Part shown: piece after piece, positions 46,626-57,990 of the stretch
How the letters are laid out: each line of letters starts with the position of its first letter
Numbering within the stretch: position 1 is the first letter of the stretch
Origin: Centropus unirufus
Lineage: Eukaryota > Chordata > Aves > Cuculiformes > Centropidae
Assembly: GCA_013397695.1 (NCBI GenBank)
Contig: VYZI01000573.1
Span: 236,582 to 300,581, forward strand
Direction: 5' to 3'
DNA: 64,000 nucleotides
Notes under the pieces: generated by a model
Database searches by the model: none
Told to the model about the DNA's origin: nothing
Seen by the model: the letters and a program-made list of their open reading frames with translations, nothing else
Made by a program: the position numbers and the translations under genes

Positions 46626-47588
46626 GCGACCAGTGCTTCCACATGCACAGACTTTAGAGCTTCCTTCTCCTCTGTTTAGGGTTTTATTATCCTCACCTCA
46701 GTGTGCCGAATACCTTTCTGCTCCATGCACCGTGCTGCCAGCTTGGCCGGCCCTGCTTGGTGCACAGATTAATGCTGAGGTGAACCTGGGTATGGGGACA
46801 CACGGCTCTGCTGGCCGGCTACGCTGGGGCTTAATGATTTTCATAATTCAGCATTGGAACTGTTTTGACTGCAAACAAGCCATGTGATGTGGATCGGCTT
46901 CTTAATCACATCAGACTCCTCAGGTTTCCAGCGTGAATACTCATAAGTTCAAAATTCATGTCTGAAACACATGCTGCTGCATCTTTGTGTTGAAAACATT
47001 CCTGTTGGCAAGCTCCGCAGGAGTGCTTATAAAGAACAAATATCAAAGTGTGACAACTGCGGCTGATTACAAATAGCAGGAACATTTGCAGAGCACTGCT
47101 CTGCAGAGCTGGCCCCGTGCAAGAGGCTTCTCCATCTGCCGTCGAAGCAAATCCCAGGGGCTCCCCGGGGACAGTCCGGCTCTCAACGTTGTTACCCATG
47201 AGCTACAGAGCCTCTCTGATTCACCGGAGCCAGGAAAAATTACATCAAAGGTATAAAAGGTGTAAGCAGGGTGGCAGAAATGGATTAGGGAGAAATAGGC
47301 ACCAGAAAATGAACTCTGAAAGCCGGAGCAATATTAGCAGGGAAGCAAAAGAATTCAGTCGCTGCTGCAGCCTGCACAAAGGCAGGATGATGGACGTGCG
47401 GGAGTTATTCTTGTGCTGCCTTTTTAAAGCTGGATGGAGGAACAGGTTAAGCAACCCTTTCACGTCAGTGCTGCCGAACGTGCAGTCCTCCTCCAGGCAC
47501 CTCAAAACACCACAGCATGTTCCTACAACAAACCGAAAAATCCTGTTGTGATTTTTGTGGACCTGTTTGCATGCTAACTTTTAATGCC
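46626..47588. other. Unique DNA; TATA-like motif and possible conserved segment
   Basis: 46890-47110 is transposon-free, of mixed AT content and holds several octamer-like motifs. A GGTATAAAAGG sequence lies at 47250-47260. No transcript or exon can be tied to either. Confidence 0.4.
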
Positions 47589-48008
47589 ATAGAATCATAG
47601 GACAGAATGGAACCATGAAGCTTGGAAAAGGCCTCTAAGCTCATCCAGTCCAACACCACCGTGCCTACTAAGCCATGTCCCAAAGTGCTGCTTTTACACG
47701 CTTTTTGAACCCCTCCGGGGATGGAGACTCCACCCCTGCCCTGGGCAGACCCTGCCAGGGCTTCACCACTCTGTCAGGAAGGAAATATTCCTTAATATCC
47801 AATCTCACCCTCCTCTCGTGCAACTTGAGGCCATTTCCTCTCATCCCAACCCTTATTGTTTTGGAGATCAGCACCCACTTCACCACAACCTCCTTCCAGG
47901 CACTTGGAGGCAGGGATGAGGTCTCCCCTCAGCCTCCTCTTCTCCAGCCTCAACACCCCCAGCTCCCTCAGCCGCTCCTCATAAGAGTGGTTCTCCAGAC
48001 CCTATGTT
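47589..48008 (-). mobile_element. CR1 LINE 3' fragment (type C)
   Basis: Minus-strand CR1 from the reversed tail (TAGAATCATAGGACAGAATG, GCTTGGAAAAGGCCTCTAAG) through CCCCTCCGGGGATGGAGACT, TGTCAGGAAGGAAATATTCC and AACTTGAGGCCATTTCCTCT to the ORF2 end (CAGCCGCTCCTCATAAGAGT). Well preserved. The 127-codon + frame across it is repeat translation. Confidence 0.95.
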
Positions 48009-50314
48009 CACGAAGTACCTTGGGTGTCCTATTTGCACCCATGTCAGTACATCCGTGAGGAATTTCAGCCTCCTTGTACCAGATTGCATTACAGTCTGTG
48101 GGGTTTATGGGAATCATGAGGCAATCCAGAGAATTCCTTCCTGGATATCAGTAATAAAGTGGTGATGCAGTAATAGCACCACAGCCTGCTGGCAGTTAGT
48201 GTTCTTGGATATTAAATAAACATTCACGGGCGATTTTCAGGGTACGTATCGTACCATCTGTCATAGCAGCACGGGTAGGTTTTAATTATGGTTTATACTC
48301 TGTCTTCAAGCACCTGGGTTCATTTTTTTTCATAGTCTGTTATTCGTGATGATCTGCTAAACAGTGCCTCGCTTCTCTCTTCTGCTGTGCCCTTGCAGCA
48401 ACTGGGCCACTAATACAAATGGGAAAGTGTCAAAGGTGTGCAGTACATGAGGACAGCTCTTGCTCAAGCTCTTCCCAGTGTGGAAACACATTCCACGACC
48501 ATTTTGAGTTTCAGCTTTGGAATAATTTGCCTAGGGACTTGCTTGGATAAATGATTTGCAGAGAGAAAATGGATCACAGCAGCTTCCCGAAGAGGAAGAG
48601 AAACTTCACCCAGCTCTGGTGATCCCACACGCAGCCCGTCAGCCCCCACGAGTAACAAAGCCGCCTGCTTTCTGTCTCCCTATAACCTGGATATTTCAGA
48701 CCGATTTGCTCTTGTCAGCTCCGCGAGGAGGCAGCTAGCGGTGGAGGTTTCGCAGCTCTGTTCGTAAAGTCACTGCCCGTGGGTTGCGAGCATCGAGGGA
48801 CAGCTCTGAAATAATTGCTGTTACAGTGAATAATGTCTTCAAGCCGCACTAAAGCCATTGATGGAGAGAAGCTGTGCTCGGTGGAGTAGCTGTAATGTCG
48901 CTACGGAAAGCACGGCAGGCGTATGGCACAGGTCAGAGAGGACCTGCTGTTTGCCTGGTGGAGCAGCGTTGCCTTCCAGTGACTTCTGCAGCAGCAAAGC
49001 GCAGCTCAGAATTTTAGTCGACCATGCCCACCGCCCTCTGTGACTCACGGGAGGAAGGTGCAATCTCAAAATGTCCTCAGAAAATTCAAAATGCATCTTT
49101 AGTGCAGGATAAAATAGATGCTCAGCCACTTTGCTCGATAAGAAAGTGGCCGTGAAACAATAAGGGCATAGACCCAAAAGAGGTGGGGAAAACCCAGGCT
49201 GCCAGATATTCTTGCATCCATGATATGGCACTTTCAATGAGTAATCACTTGCCAATACATATGGTGTTTTTGTAGATGTGAAATGTCATGGAACATAACG
49301 TACTGATATGTTTAAAAATAAATTGCTGGGATAGCTTAAAAAAATAAATGACTGAAGTGAGGGGACTTATGGTGCATTTTGCTGTGAATTAGTTTTGTCA
49401 TTTGATTTGGGTAAAGCTTGATTCAGGTGTCAAACTACGTATTGACTTCATAAACTGGGTTTTTTCACTTGCTCTCAGAGGAGCACTGGGGAACGAGGTC
49501 AGTCTCTTAATTAATTTATGCAAATTGATGTGCTCTTCTACTCCGTTTAAACATTAGTGATACCTGTCTTATCTCCTTATAGCTAATTGAGCAGCAACAA
49601 ATCTGTAACAACACGCAGGACTTTAAGAAAAGTCACAAGTAGGTGCAATGAAACTCTTAAAACCAGCCCAGAACAAAATGATCGTAATAATTATATATGT
49701 GAGCACACACACACACACTTTTTAAAGCATTGATCAAAGGCAAGCCATCAAAGTCCCAAGCCCATTTGCAGTTGTTCAGCTTTGGAAGGTGTTATCTAAA
49801 GGCATTGAGACAGCCTACCTCGACAGCCTGGGCTCCCACCGCAGTCTTTGTTCTATGCACAGAGCAGGGATACCCAGAGGCTGTTTGTAGGAGCCTCAAG
49901 CATCACACATGAGCTCCTGGCTGACGGCCACACTGACCCCATGCTTAGCAGATGCCCCCACATCCCATTTTTAGGTTCCTCCTATATTTGTCCCACTTCT
50001 TCCTCCCACACCAGTGTGATTCCCCCCAGATCTAGAGCTCGCCTAGATTTGTAGCTTCACGGGGTAATGTCCTCATTCGTATAGTGGTGCTATGAACTGA
50101 GGGATTAATAAAGAACAAGGAGCCGTGAGATGCCATCCAACCTCTGGGAACAGATGATGGGAGTGGCATCAGAGAAAGGCAGGGAGCTGCAGGCATGGAC
50201 AAAGTGGTATCTCTGGGTTCTCTGCCAGCATCTGGCAGTGGTGCTGTAGTAAATGAAAATAGAGTGCAATGTAGAACAGAGCCTACCTCACCTTCTGGTT
50301 ATTCCTTCTCTCAC
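48009..50314. other. Unique AT-rich DNA, about 2.3 kb; possible conserved segment
   Basis: No transposon recognised. 48800-49250 is a candidate conserved element. A CA microsatellite lies at 49704-49718. No exon recognised. Confidence 0.45.
49704..49718. repeat. (CA)n microsatellite, short
   Basis: Seven to eight CA units within AT-rich DNA. Confidence 0.85.
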
Positions 50315-50422
50315 AGAATCATGGAACGGTTTGGGTAGGAAGGGGCTTCAAAGCTCCCCCCAATCCCCTTGCCATGGGCAGGGACACCTCCCACTGCATC
50401 ACGAGGCTCCAAGCCCCATCCA
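50315..50422 (-). mobile_element. CR1 LINE 3' fragment (type A) cut by assembly gap
   Basis: Minus-strand CR1 tail and start of the 3' UTR (ACAGAATCATGGAACGGTTT, CCCATGGCAAG complement side, CACCTCCCACTGCATCACGA). It runs directly into the N gap. The length of the element is unknown because the far side of the gap is not CR1. Confidence 0.93.
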
Positions 50423-51352
50423 NNNNNNNNNNNNNNNNNNNNNNNNNNNNNNNNNNNNNNNNNNNNNNNNNNNNNNNNNNNNNNNNNNNNNNNNNNNNNN
50501 NNNNNNNNNNNNNNNNNNNNNNNNNNNNNNNNNNNNNNNNNNNNNNNNNNNNNNNNNNNNNNNNNNNNNNNNNNNNNNNNNNNNNNNNNNNNNNNNNNNN
50601 NNNNNNNNNNNNNNNNNNNNNNNNNNNNNNNNNNNNNNNNNNNNNNNNNNNNNNNNNNNNNNNNNNNNNNNNNNNNNNNNNNNNNNNNNNNNNNNNNNNN
50701 NNNNNNNNNNNNNNNNNNNNNNNNNNNNNNNNNNNNNNNNNNNNNNNNNNNNNNNNNNNNNNNNNNNNNNNNNNNNNNNNNNNNNNNNNNNNNNNNNNNN
50801 NNNNNNNNNNNNNNNNNNNNNNNNNNNNNNNNNNNNNNNNNNNNNNNNNNNNNNNNNNNNNNNNNNNNNNNNNNNNNNNNNNNNNNNNNNNNNNNNNNNN
50901 NNNNNNNNNNNNNNNNNNNNNNNNNNNNNNNNNNNNNNNNNNNNNNNNNNNNNNNNNNNNNNNNNNNNNNNNNNNNNNNNNNNNNNNNNNNNNNNNNNNN
51001 NNNNNNNNNNNNNNNNNNNNNNNNNNNNNNNNNNNNNNNNNNNNNNNNNNNNNNNNNNNNNNNNNNNNNNNNNNNNNNNNNNNNNNNNNNNNNNNNNNNN
51101 NNNNNNNNNNNNNNNNNNNNNNNNNNNNNNNNNNNNNNNNNNNNNNNNNNNNNNNNNNNNNNNNNNNNNNNNNNNNNNNNNNNNNNNNNNNNNNNNNNNN
51201 NNNNNNNNNNNNNNNNNNNNNNNNNNNNNNNNNNNNNNNNNNNNNNNNNNNNNNNNNNNNNNNNNNNNNNNNNNNNNNNNNNNNNNNNNNNNNNNNNNNN
51301 NNNNNNNNNNNNNNNNNNNNNNNNNNNNNNNNNNNNNNNNNNNNNNNNNNNN
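50423..51352. other. Assembly gap, 930 N
   Basis: All bases are N. The non-round size suggests it was estimated from read pairs. Frames reported through it are meaningless. Confidence 1.
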
Positions 51353-53323
51353 TTTTGTTTGTGGATTTTTTTGAAGGAAACTTGTTTTGTGCACAACTGC
51401 CAAGCTTCCAGCATTATTTCTCAGAGTTCTTCATGTTCTGTTCCCTTCCTTTCTGGGTTTTTGTTTTTTTTTTCAGAGAACTATTTGGAAATTTGGCCAA
51501 AATGAAAATAAAAGAATCACAGAAGCCCTGCCTGGCATGAAAGTTACTTTTACTGGCAAAATCAAACCTAGATATGATGACAGCAACAGACCCTTGGCTG
51601 TGCAGAAGGGAAGCAGCCTCAGCTCAGCGGGAGCGCTGGAGGTAGGGATGGGAGCCCGGCCCATTACCACTTCTATGGCACAGCAGGTTTCCTACCTTGC
51701 CGTTGCTTTTTGATGAGTGGCGTAAATAGCAGAGCAGCTTTTCTCTATGAAAATGTTCTGTGTTTTTGCGAGCCGCTCTCCTGCCTCCCCCAGCCTAACC
51801 CCTGGGGCTCTTCTCTCCAACCCATCACCTGCCGCTTGCCTCCCAGGTTAAGCCTGGCTGTATTTGTCTCAAACCACCCCGCGTGGAGCTGAAAGTGGGG
51901 CTGCTGCCCTCCACATGGAACATAAATGAAAGCATCCACTCAGCCACGGGTCCGCTGGGCTGTGTGTGCACCGGGAGCATGAGGATGAGGAGCGGACACA
52001 GGCCATGGATGCAGCTCAGGAAAGATGTCCTCAGGAGGATGCCAGCTTAGGAAAGGTGAATTGCTTCCCAGCCTGTAAAGGATGCTCATAGGTACCTAAG
52101 TGTGGCTGTCCCTGCTGTTAACCCCGGTGATCTGGGGGTGTGGGCTCCCCGGGTGGCTGGCAGTGGTCCAAGGCAAGTGTTTTCACAGGTGAGTCTGGAG
52201 CTGTGGGAGATCTTCTAGTCTCCAGCTTCAGCTTCAGGAGGGATGGTATCTTCATTCTCTGCCTCAACATGGGTGCCAGGGTTTTTTTTTCCTCTGGCTC
52301 TAGGCTCCCCCATTTCAGTCCTACCAGAGAGCCCACCTGAAAGCAGATGGGGACTGGCCAGCCCTGTGGTTGGACTCGGAAGCGGCCAGCACACCCAGAC
52401 ACCTCGGGCTGGACTGCACCGCGTGGGTGCCTTAGCCCTGACCAGCATCCCAGCCCCTGCTGCTGGCTGCCTGAGCCCTTCTCATCTGCTCCAGAGCAAA
52501 CCCCAAGGGGTTCACTTCAAACAACTCCCAGCGCTGCTGCTGAGCCACGCGTGGGTGCCCCCCACCTCTGAGATGCAGGCAGAGGCTAAGCACACGCAGG
52601 TACCTCAAGCACGGAGGCAAATTTGGTGTTTGAGTAAAGTGTGAGACTGTGGGAAGCGTCTGGACCCGTTGAGGCTCCACTGTGACTGGCAGCGAATCGC
52701 TACGTGCCAGCCTGGCAGCCAGCTGCCACCATCCTTATGGCTCTGCCTACATGCATCCCCTCTGCAACGATTTCTAAATGTGCAATATCAACATTGCAGT
52801 AGCACAGGATTTTTTGCATGTAATTATCCTAAGGTTTATTTGAATAAAAAGCTGGTGAGGGGTGGGGGAAGGAAGAGCTCATCTATATCTTGCAGATCAT
52901 GCAAAGTCTAGCAGCTCTGCTAGCAGAGCTTGGAAATGCCGATAGACAGTGAGGAGCACACACAGCCATGCCTGTATTTGCTTTAAAGCGTGCTGCTAAA
53001 ACATGTTGCCATTGAGATTCCTAAGCCCCACATTTTAAAATATTCATTGCCACAGCCCAGATTCTCTCTCTGAGGAGCAGGAATCCAGGCAGAGACGAGA
53101 ATCTATCTGGCATCCCCTTGTGGCTTTGCTTCTCCCTGCTGCAACAGGAGAACGAGCTGTGAAAGCAAAGGACACCCCAGATGTTCAGGAACCGCAGAGG
53201 GTGTCCTCCAGTAGTTATCACTTCAAAATCTGTAACACAGTGTCCTGGGATACAGAATCATGAGGAATCCATAAGAAGGGATCCATAAGGAATATCCAGA
53301 CTCCTATTAAGAGCGGCAATGAG
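51353..53323. other. Unique DNA, about 2 kb
   Basis: No gene or repeat recognised. Short T runs lie at about 51466-51474 and 52280-52288. Overlapping frames of 60-133 codons at 52118-52680 have no motif. Confidence 0.45.
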
Positions 53324-53568
53324 TGGCTGGAAGAGGGGAGATTGAGGTGAGATCTTGGGGAGAAACGTTTTGGTGTGAGGGTGGGGAGGCCCTGGCCCAG
53401 GTTGCCCAGAGCAGTGGTGGCTGCCCCATCCCTGGAGGTGTTCAAGGCCAGGTTGGATGGGGCTTGGAGCCCCTGATGCAGTGGGAGGTGTCCCTGCCCA
53501 TGGCAGGGGGTGGGAATGCATGGGCTTTGAGGTCCCTTCCAACCCAACCCATTCCATCATTCTCTGAA
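53324..53568 (+). mobile_element. CR1 LINE 3' fragment (type A)
   Basis: Plus-strand CR1 from GGCTGGAAGAGGGGAGATTG, the common truncation point, to a type A tail with degenerate octamers (CCATTCCATCATTCTCTGAA). The core is almost identical to the copies at 8112 and 24250. Confidence 0.95.
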
Positions 53569-56500
53569 CAATGAGCTACAACCAGGGAGTGTGGGTAGGC
53601 ACCTTCAGCGACGCCCTCAGAGCTGTCTTCAGGGATGCCTGAGCCAGATGTGCTCTGTCCAGGGGCAGGGTGGACATACAGATGTGACCCCCCAGCATGG
53701 ACCATCAGACCCTCTCTTCCTGCAGCTGAGTCTCACTCCAGCCCCCTGCATGCTCCACTTGCCTTTTGGGATCTTGTTCACTGCCTCTGCTTGCTGCTCC
53801 TACCTAGAGATGTCATGAGTGATTTTAACTAATTAAAATACGCACATTCTCTTGTGACCTACCACGGTACCAGTCAAGTTTTATTCTCCCTGAGATTCCC
53901 TTAGGGTCTTGGTCACAAAAAGCACATTTTGGAAGGTCTCAGTGTGGGGATCACAGCTCCAGGGTGACCATAGCTGCTTCAAAATGACCTCGTTTCGAGG
54001 CAGGATTCCTGTTTCTAAGGGTCCGGGCACTTTGCTGTATATACAGGGGCCAATTCATCAGTGGCTCCATGAAAAGGCTGAGATTAGGAGGTGCCCCAGG
54101 AGCTCAAACTGTGTCTACAAATTCCAAAGTGCAGATGTTCTGCCCACACACAGTCCTCCCAGCAATCTGCAGACTGAGCCATAATTTTTGTGGGTCAAAT
54201 TTCATTAAGGAGGGCCGGGTGCTTCTAAGACATTTAACATTTGTCTCTGGTTATTGTCCTGGTGATTTACATAATGGATTAGTACAGATTAGCCCAGCAT
54301 TCGGAGAGTCACTGGGTTGCTTTGCATGCACCATAGGCAAAGGATTCAGGCTGTAAATGGGATGATCTAATAACAAGCATAATTGCTGTTTTATAGACTA
54401 TAAGTACTGCCATGTCAGTAGCTCGTCTAACTCTACAGTGAGGCCATTGTACAAATATAAATCCCCCAGTCACTGAATAGCTCTTCAGAGGCTCCTCCGT
54501 GCAGCAGCCAGAGCGAGTGTCCTCGCGCTGACTGAGACACACACGAGAAGCTGAACACCTGTACTATGAGCCCCCAGCAGCAAATTAATTGATCCAGTCC
54601 TTTAAAGCCGCTAAGCTGAGCATCGGAGCATACGGAGCTCCCTTGGTGCCACCGTTTCTGCTTTCCCAAGCCCCAGCGTGATGCTGGAGGGGAAACTGAG
54701 GCAGGAGCACAGGGTGGCTCTTTGGAAGCGGAGCATGGGGTGGTTTTCACTTATCATTCCCCATTCCCGGTGCTTTTCTAACCCTTTCCCTGGGAGGAAA
54801 CTCAAGGTCCTGCAATTAATTTATGTCTCAGGAGAAAACCAACCCCCCCACCGTTAATATTACAGGACTTTTTAGGAAAGGAGAGGCTGACGAGTGCAGC
54901 AGCACTTCTGAATCATTCATAATTTTGCAAAGGGGCAACTTCTGTAGGTGTCTTGTTTCCTGTATGTTTGTAGCAATCCATGGCTAAAAATAACAAGCAA
55001 TTGCTGTTTCAAAATGTAAGTGAGGAATTAGACTTGCGAAGAAACTTGAGCATAAAAGTATAGTGGAAGACATCAGAGCTTTCCCACAGCCACAACTACA
55101 AACCCAATTAATCCTGGGTTACACCAAAGGAAAACGTGCAGCTGGAGAGATGCGGGAATGCTCTGAAACAGCTTTACATTTCCATCCAAGCAGTGTGCAG
55201 ATAATGATGAGAAATTTGTTGGAAAATTAGTCTGAGCTCGTTTGTGACCACAAACACTGAAACACTGTGATCCTAACCACACAGCAACCTGAGTACCTGG
55301 GTTCCCTCCCTTGGCTTAGCTTGTGCATTTCCAGATGCACAAGGAAAGCGGTGTTTAGGGACATCAGAGCTGCATCCCTTTCTCCTGCCCTGAGCTTCCC
55401 ATGTGAGGCTGCTCCCATCACTTGGACCAAAAGACCTAAATGGTTTAAAATAGCTACTGCGGGGTTTGGATCACTTTCTGCAGGGGGGCTTGGTTCTCTT
55501 TGCTGGAGCTGCCTGGGCTCATTCGGGGGGGGCTGTGTGGAGCCATACAGCTGGGCTTCAGCGTGGGACCCAAGGCTGCATGGGAAGCACGGCCATTGCA
55601 TGCACGGAGGCACTGAAAATTTCAGGAAATCATGAGGAAGGCAGCCTGGAGAGCCAGAAGTGGGGCAGACCACTGGGCTTGTGCTGAGAACGTGGCATGG
55701 GGCTGAACAATCCTGCCCTAAGGATGCTTTCAAATATCTAGAAACAGAGCAGAGGATGCCTGACAGCATCTTGGGGCCAGGAACAGGGGAGCATCCAGAT
55801 GTCCCATGCAACCCTGCTAAGGATCCTGAGATGAGCTCAAGTGGTTTGTAGAGGCAAATCCATCACCGACTTAGTGCCCATCACTGGTCTCCCTGTACTT
55901 CATGTCCCCACCCACCCAGAAGGGACACGCAGCTTGAAGCCAGCTCCAGCCTCTGCTGTCTTCAAAGTCCATTACCTTGTGGCTCTCGGCTGAGCTGAGC
56001 CATGTAGATAACAGACCTGAGCTAGTCTGGCTGGATAAGGAAAACATTCCCATCAGGGATGGCCATTTACACAACCAGGTGGTCCACCCAGCTGGTAGAT
56101 CCACTGACCAAAAGCAAAGGCCACCCTCTGCTCCCCTTGGTGTTGGGATCAGCTCAGCTTTCTCGACAAGTCATTGCCTGAATTCTCGCCTGCATTTTCC
56201 AAGCACATTGCCATGCCCATCTCCTACGAGCCCTCCTCCATCCATGGAGTCTGCTTAAACTTGCTGCCTAATGATTTCCACACTGAGCTCTCCTCTGAGC
56301 CGAGGGGATGAGAAGAATTCACGTCCTGGAAGTTTCAGCCTCTTATTTTGGAATTAATTTTGCAAGCTCCTCCTTGGACCGAGCTCTCTGTGGGCTCAGG
56401 CATAACAGGGCCAGTGAGAGGGGAAAGTCATGTTGCTGGTTAAATCTCCAAAGCAAAAATAATCCATTTTAATGAAGGTTCACAATCTGCAATGAATGTG

Positions 56501-57389
56501 AAACAATGTTGTCAGTTAAGCTGTTGCATTATTCACTTTTATTTGTACAAGGTCCTTCCATTAATATTTGACTACAAGAGAATGCAATTAAAAATTTTCT
56601 ACTTGAATAAACCTCTCACCACGGTGTTAGTTAAGGGATAAAAACCTTTTAAGTTGCTGTAGAAGAGAGTTTAGCACACTGGCTCTGTGCACGTGGGTCA
56701 CACACCAACTCTTTATTTCCTGTACCCCATAGTTTGTTCTCTACTCCCATTTCCTCACGGCGTCTCCCCCTCAGCTCCCACCCTGTCTCAGCTCCTCTCA
56801 GCTTCCCTTCTTCCCTTTGGGAGAGTATCCCAAAGCAACCGGTGCCTCCTGAGCAGAGCCAAAACAAGCAGGGATGTGGTGAGGGTTGTGCTGGCAGGTG
56901 GGAAGCTCCCACCGCCCGGCAATTCCAAGTTCACAGTGGTGAGGCTGCCTCAGACTGAGACACAGCCCCACTTTGCCAGGAAGAAGTGGGGCTTTGCAGT
57001 CGCTCGCATGGGCGTTTGCTGGCAGGGAAGAGATGATTTATTATTTAAATTTTTGCATGCATGGGTTGGCACTGAATTAGTTGTAGTCTCCCAGGGAGCG
57101 AGGGAAAAAACCTTCTAGGATGCTGGAAGACGGCTCAGAGAAGACACGGGGTCAGCTCTCAGGCTAGTCACAAAGGGGAATATGCTAGGAAGGAGGGAAA
57201 GAAGGATAATGCGCAAAGCACGGGGTTACATATATAAGCATTATGCACTCTTTCCCTTTCCAGAGCTCCCAAGAACAAAGGGCATTTAGTGAAAACAGAG
57301 AAACAGAGTTAGGTGGGCACAGAAGCAAACGCAGTTGGGTTTGTGTGTGGAGCACGTCCTGGGGTGCATCGAGCCCTGCATGGCTCGCC
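53569..57389. other. Unique DNA, 3.8 kb, with possible conserved segments
   Basis: A transposon-free stretch. 54180-54480 is a candidate conserved non-coding element. A CTAAAAATAA sequence at 54984-54993 fits the MEF2 consensus, which occurs often by chance. The 194-codon minus frame at 55227-55811 is the longest outside CR1 and N but shows no domain. Confidence 0.45.
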
Positions 57390-57635
57390 AGTCACAGGAG
57401 GGATTGTCCCACTCTGCTCCGCACGGTTGCAGCCCCAGCTTCAAAACTGGCTGCATTTTGGGGTGCCACAGGATAAAAGGGATCTAAAGCTACTGGAGAG
57501 TGGCCAGAGGAGGCCACAAAGTTGGTGAAGGGTTTAGAGGGAAACCTATGTGAAAAGCAGGAAATGTCACGTCAAATGTTCAGCCTGGAGGAGAGGAGAC
57601 TGAGAGGAAAGTTCACTCGTGGTTTGAGAGATCGA
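57390..57635 (+). mobile_element. Old CR1 LINE, ORF2 C-terminal piece
   Basis: Plus-strand CR1 coding remnant: GGGATTGTCCCACTCTGCTC, GCCACAGGATAAAAGGGATC, AAGCTACTGGAGAGTGGCCA, TTCAGCCTGGAGGAGAGGAG. The predicted peptide includes LLESGQRRP, a degraded form of the LLERVQRR block of CR1 ORF2. It is frameshifted and lacks a 3' UTR. Confidence 0.85.
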
Positions 57636-57759
57636 AAGCCAGAACTCAATGAGATAGAAAGAAAAAGCGTGCTTATATAGAAGAGGAACCTCTGCCCTCA
57701 GAAAACTAATGTCAGTAGAGGTTTGGAGCCAGAGTCTTGGACTAGAAATGTGATCCCAC

Positions 57760-57990
57760 TTCTTTGTATGCAGCACAGGACACGGGTGGTTTCTGGGCTG
57801 CGAGCACACATTCCCAGCTTATGTGGAGCTTCTCATCCCCCAGCACCCCATATCCTTCTCTTCAGTGCTGTTTCCAATCCATTCCCTTCTGTCCATTCCA
57901 GCCTGTCCGTTCCATTCTGTCCATTCCAGTCTGTGCTTGTGCTTGGGATTGCCCCTACCCAGGTGCAGGACCTTGCCCTTGCCCTTCGCC
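57760..57990 (-). mobile_element. Old CR1 LINE, ORF2 piece, with internal tandem repeat
   Basis: Minus-strand CR1: GCAGCACAGGACACGGGTGG, GGGCTGCGAGCACACATTCC, TTCTCTTCAGTGCTGTTTCC, GGGATTGCCCCTACCCAGGT, GCAGGACCTTGCCCTTGCCC. These are the same ORF2 blocks seen at about 28540-28700. The expected spacer between TCCAATCCATTC and GGGATTGCCC is replaced or enlarged by a 14 bp tandem array. It faces the + strand CR1 at 57390. Confidence 0.88.
57889..57936. repeat. 14 bp tandem repeat inside CR1
   Basis: Three units (57889-57902, 57903-57916, 57917-57930) of CTGTCCATTCCAGY type with few differences, plus a partial fourth CTGTGC. It probably grew from the CCATTC sequence of the host CR1 just upstream. 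Confidence 0.9.

Noticed and set aside
50253..51540. Frames of 334-388 codons on both strands
   Set aside because: They consist almost wholly of the N gap translated as X.
55227..55811. 194-codon minus-strand frame, longest outside CR1 and N
   Set aside because: No recognisable domain, GC-rich context where stops are rare, and an overlapping open frame on the + strand (55267-55635). No exon boundaries stand out.
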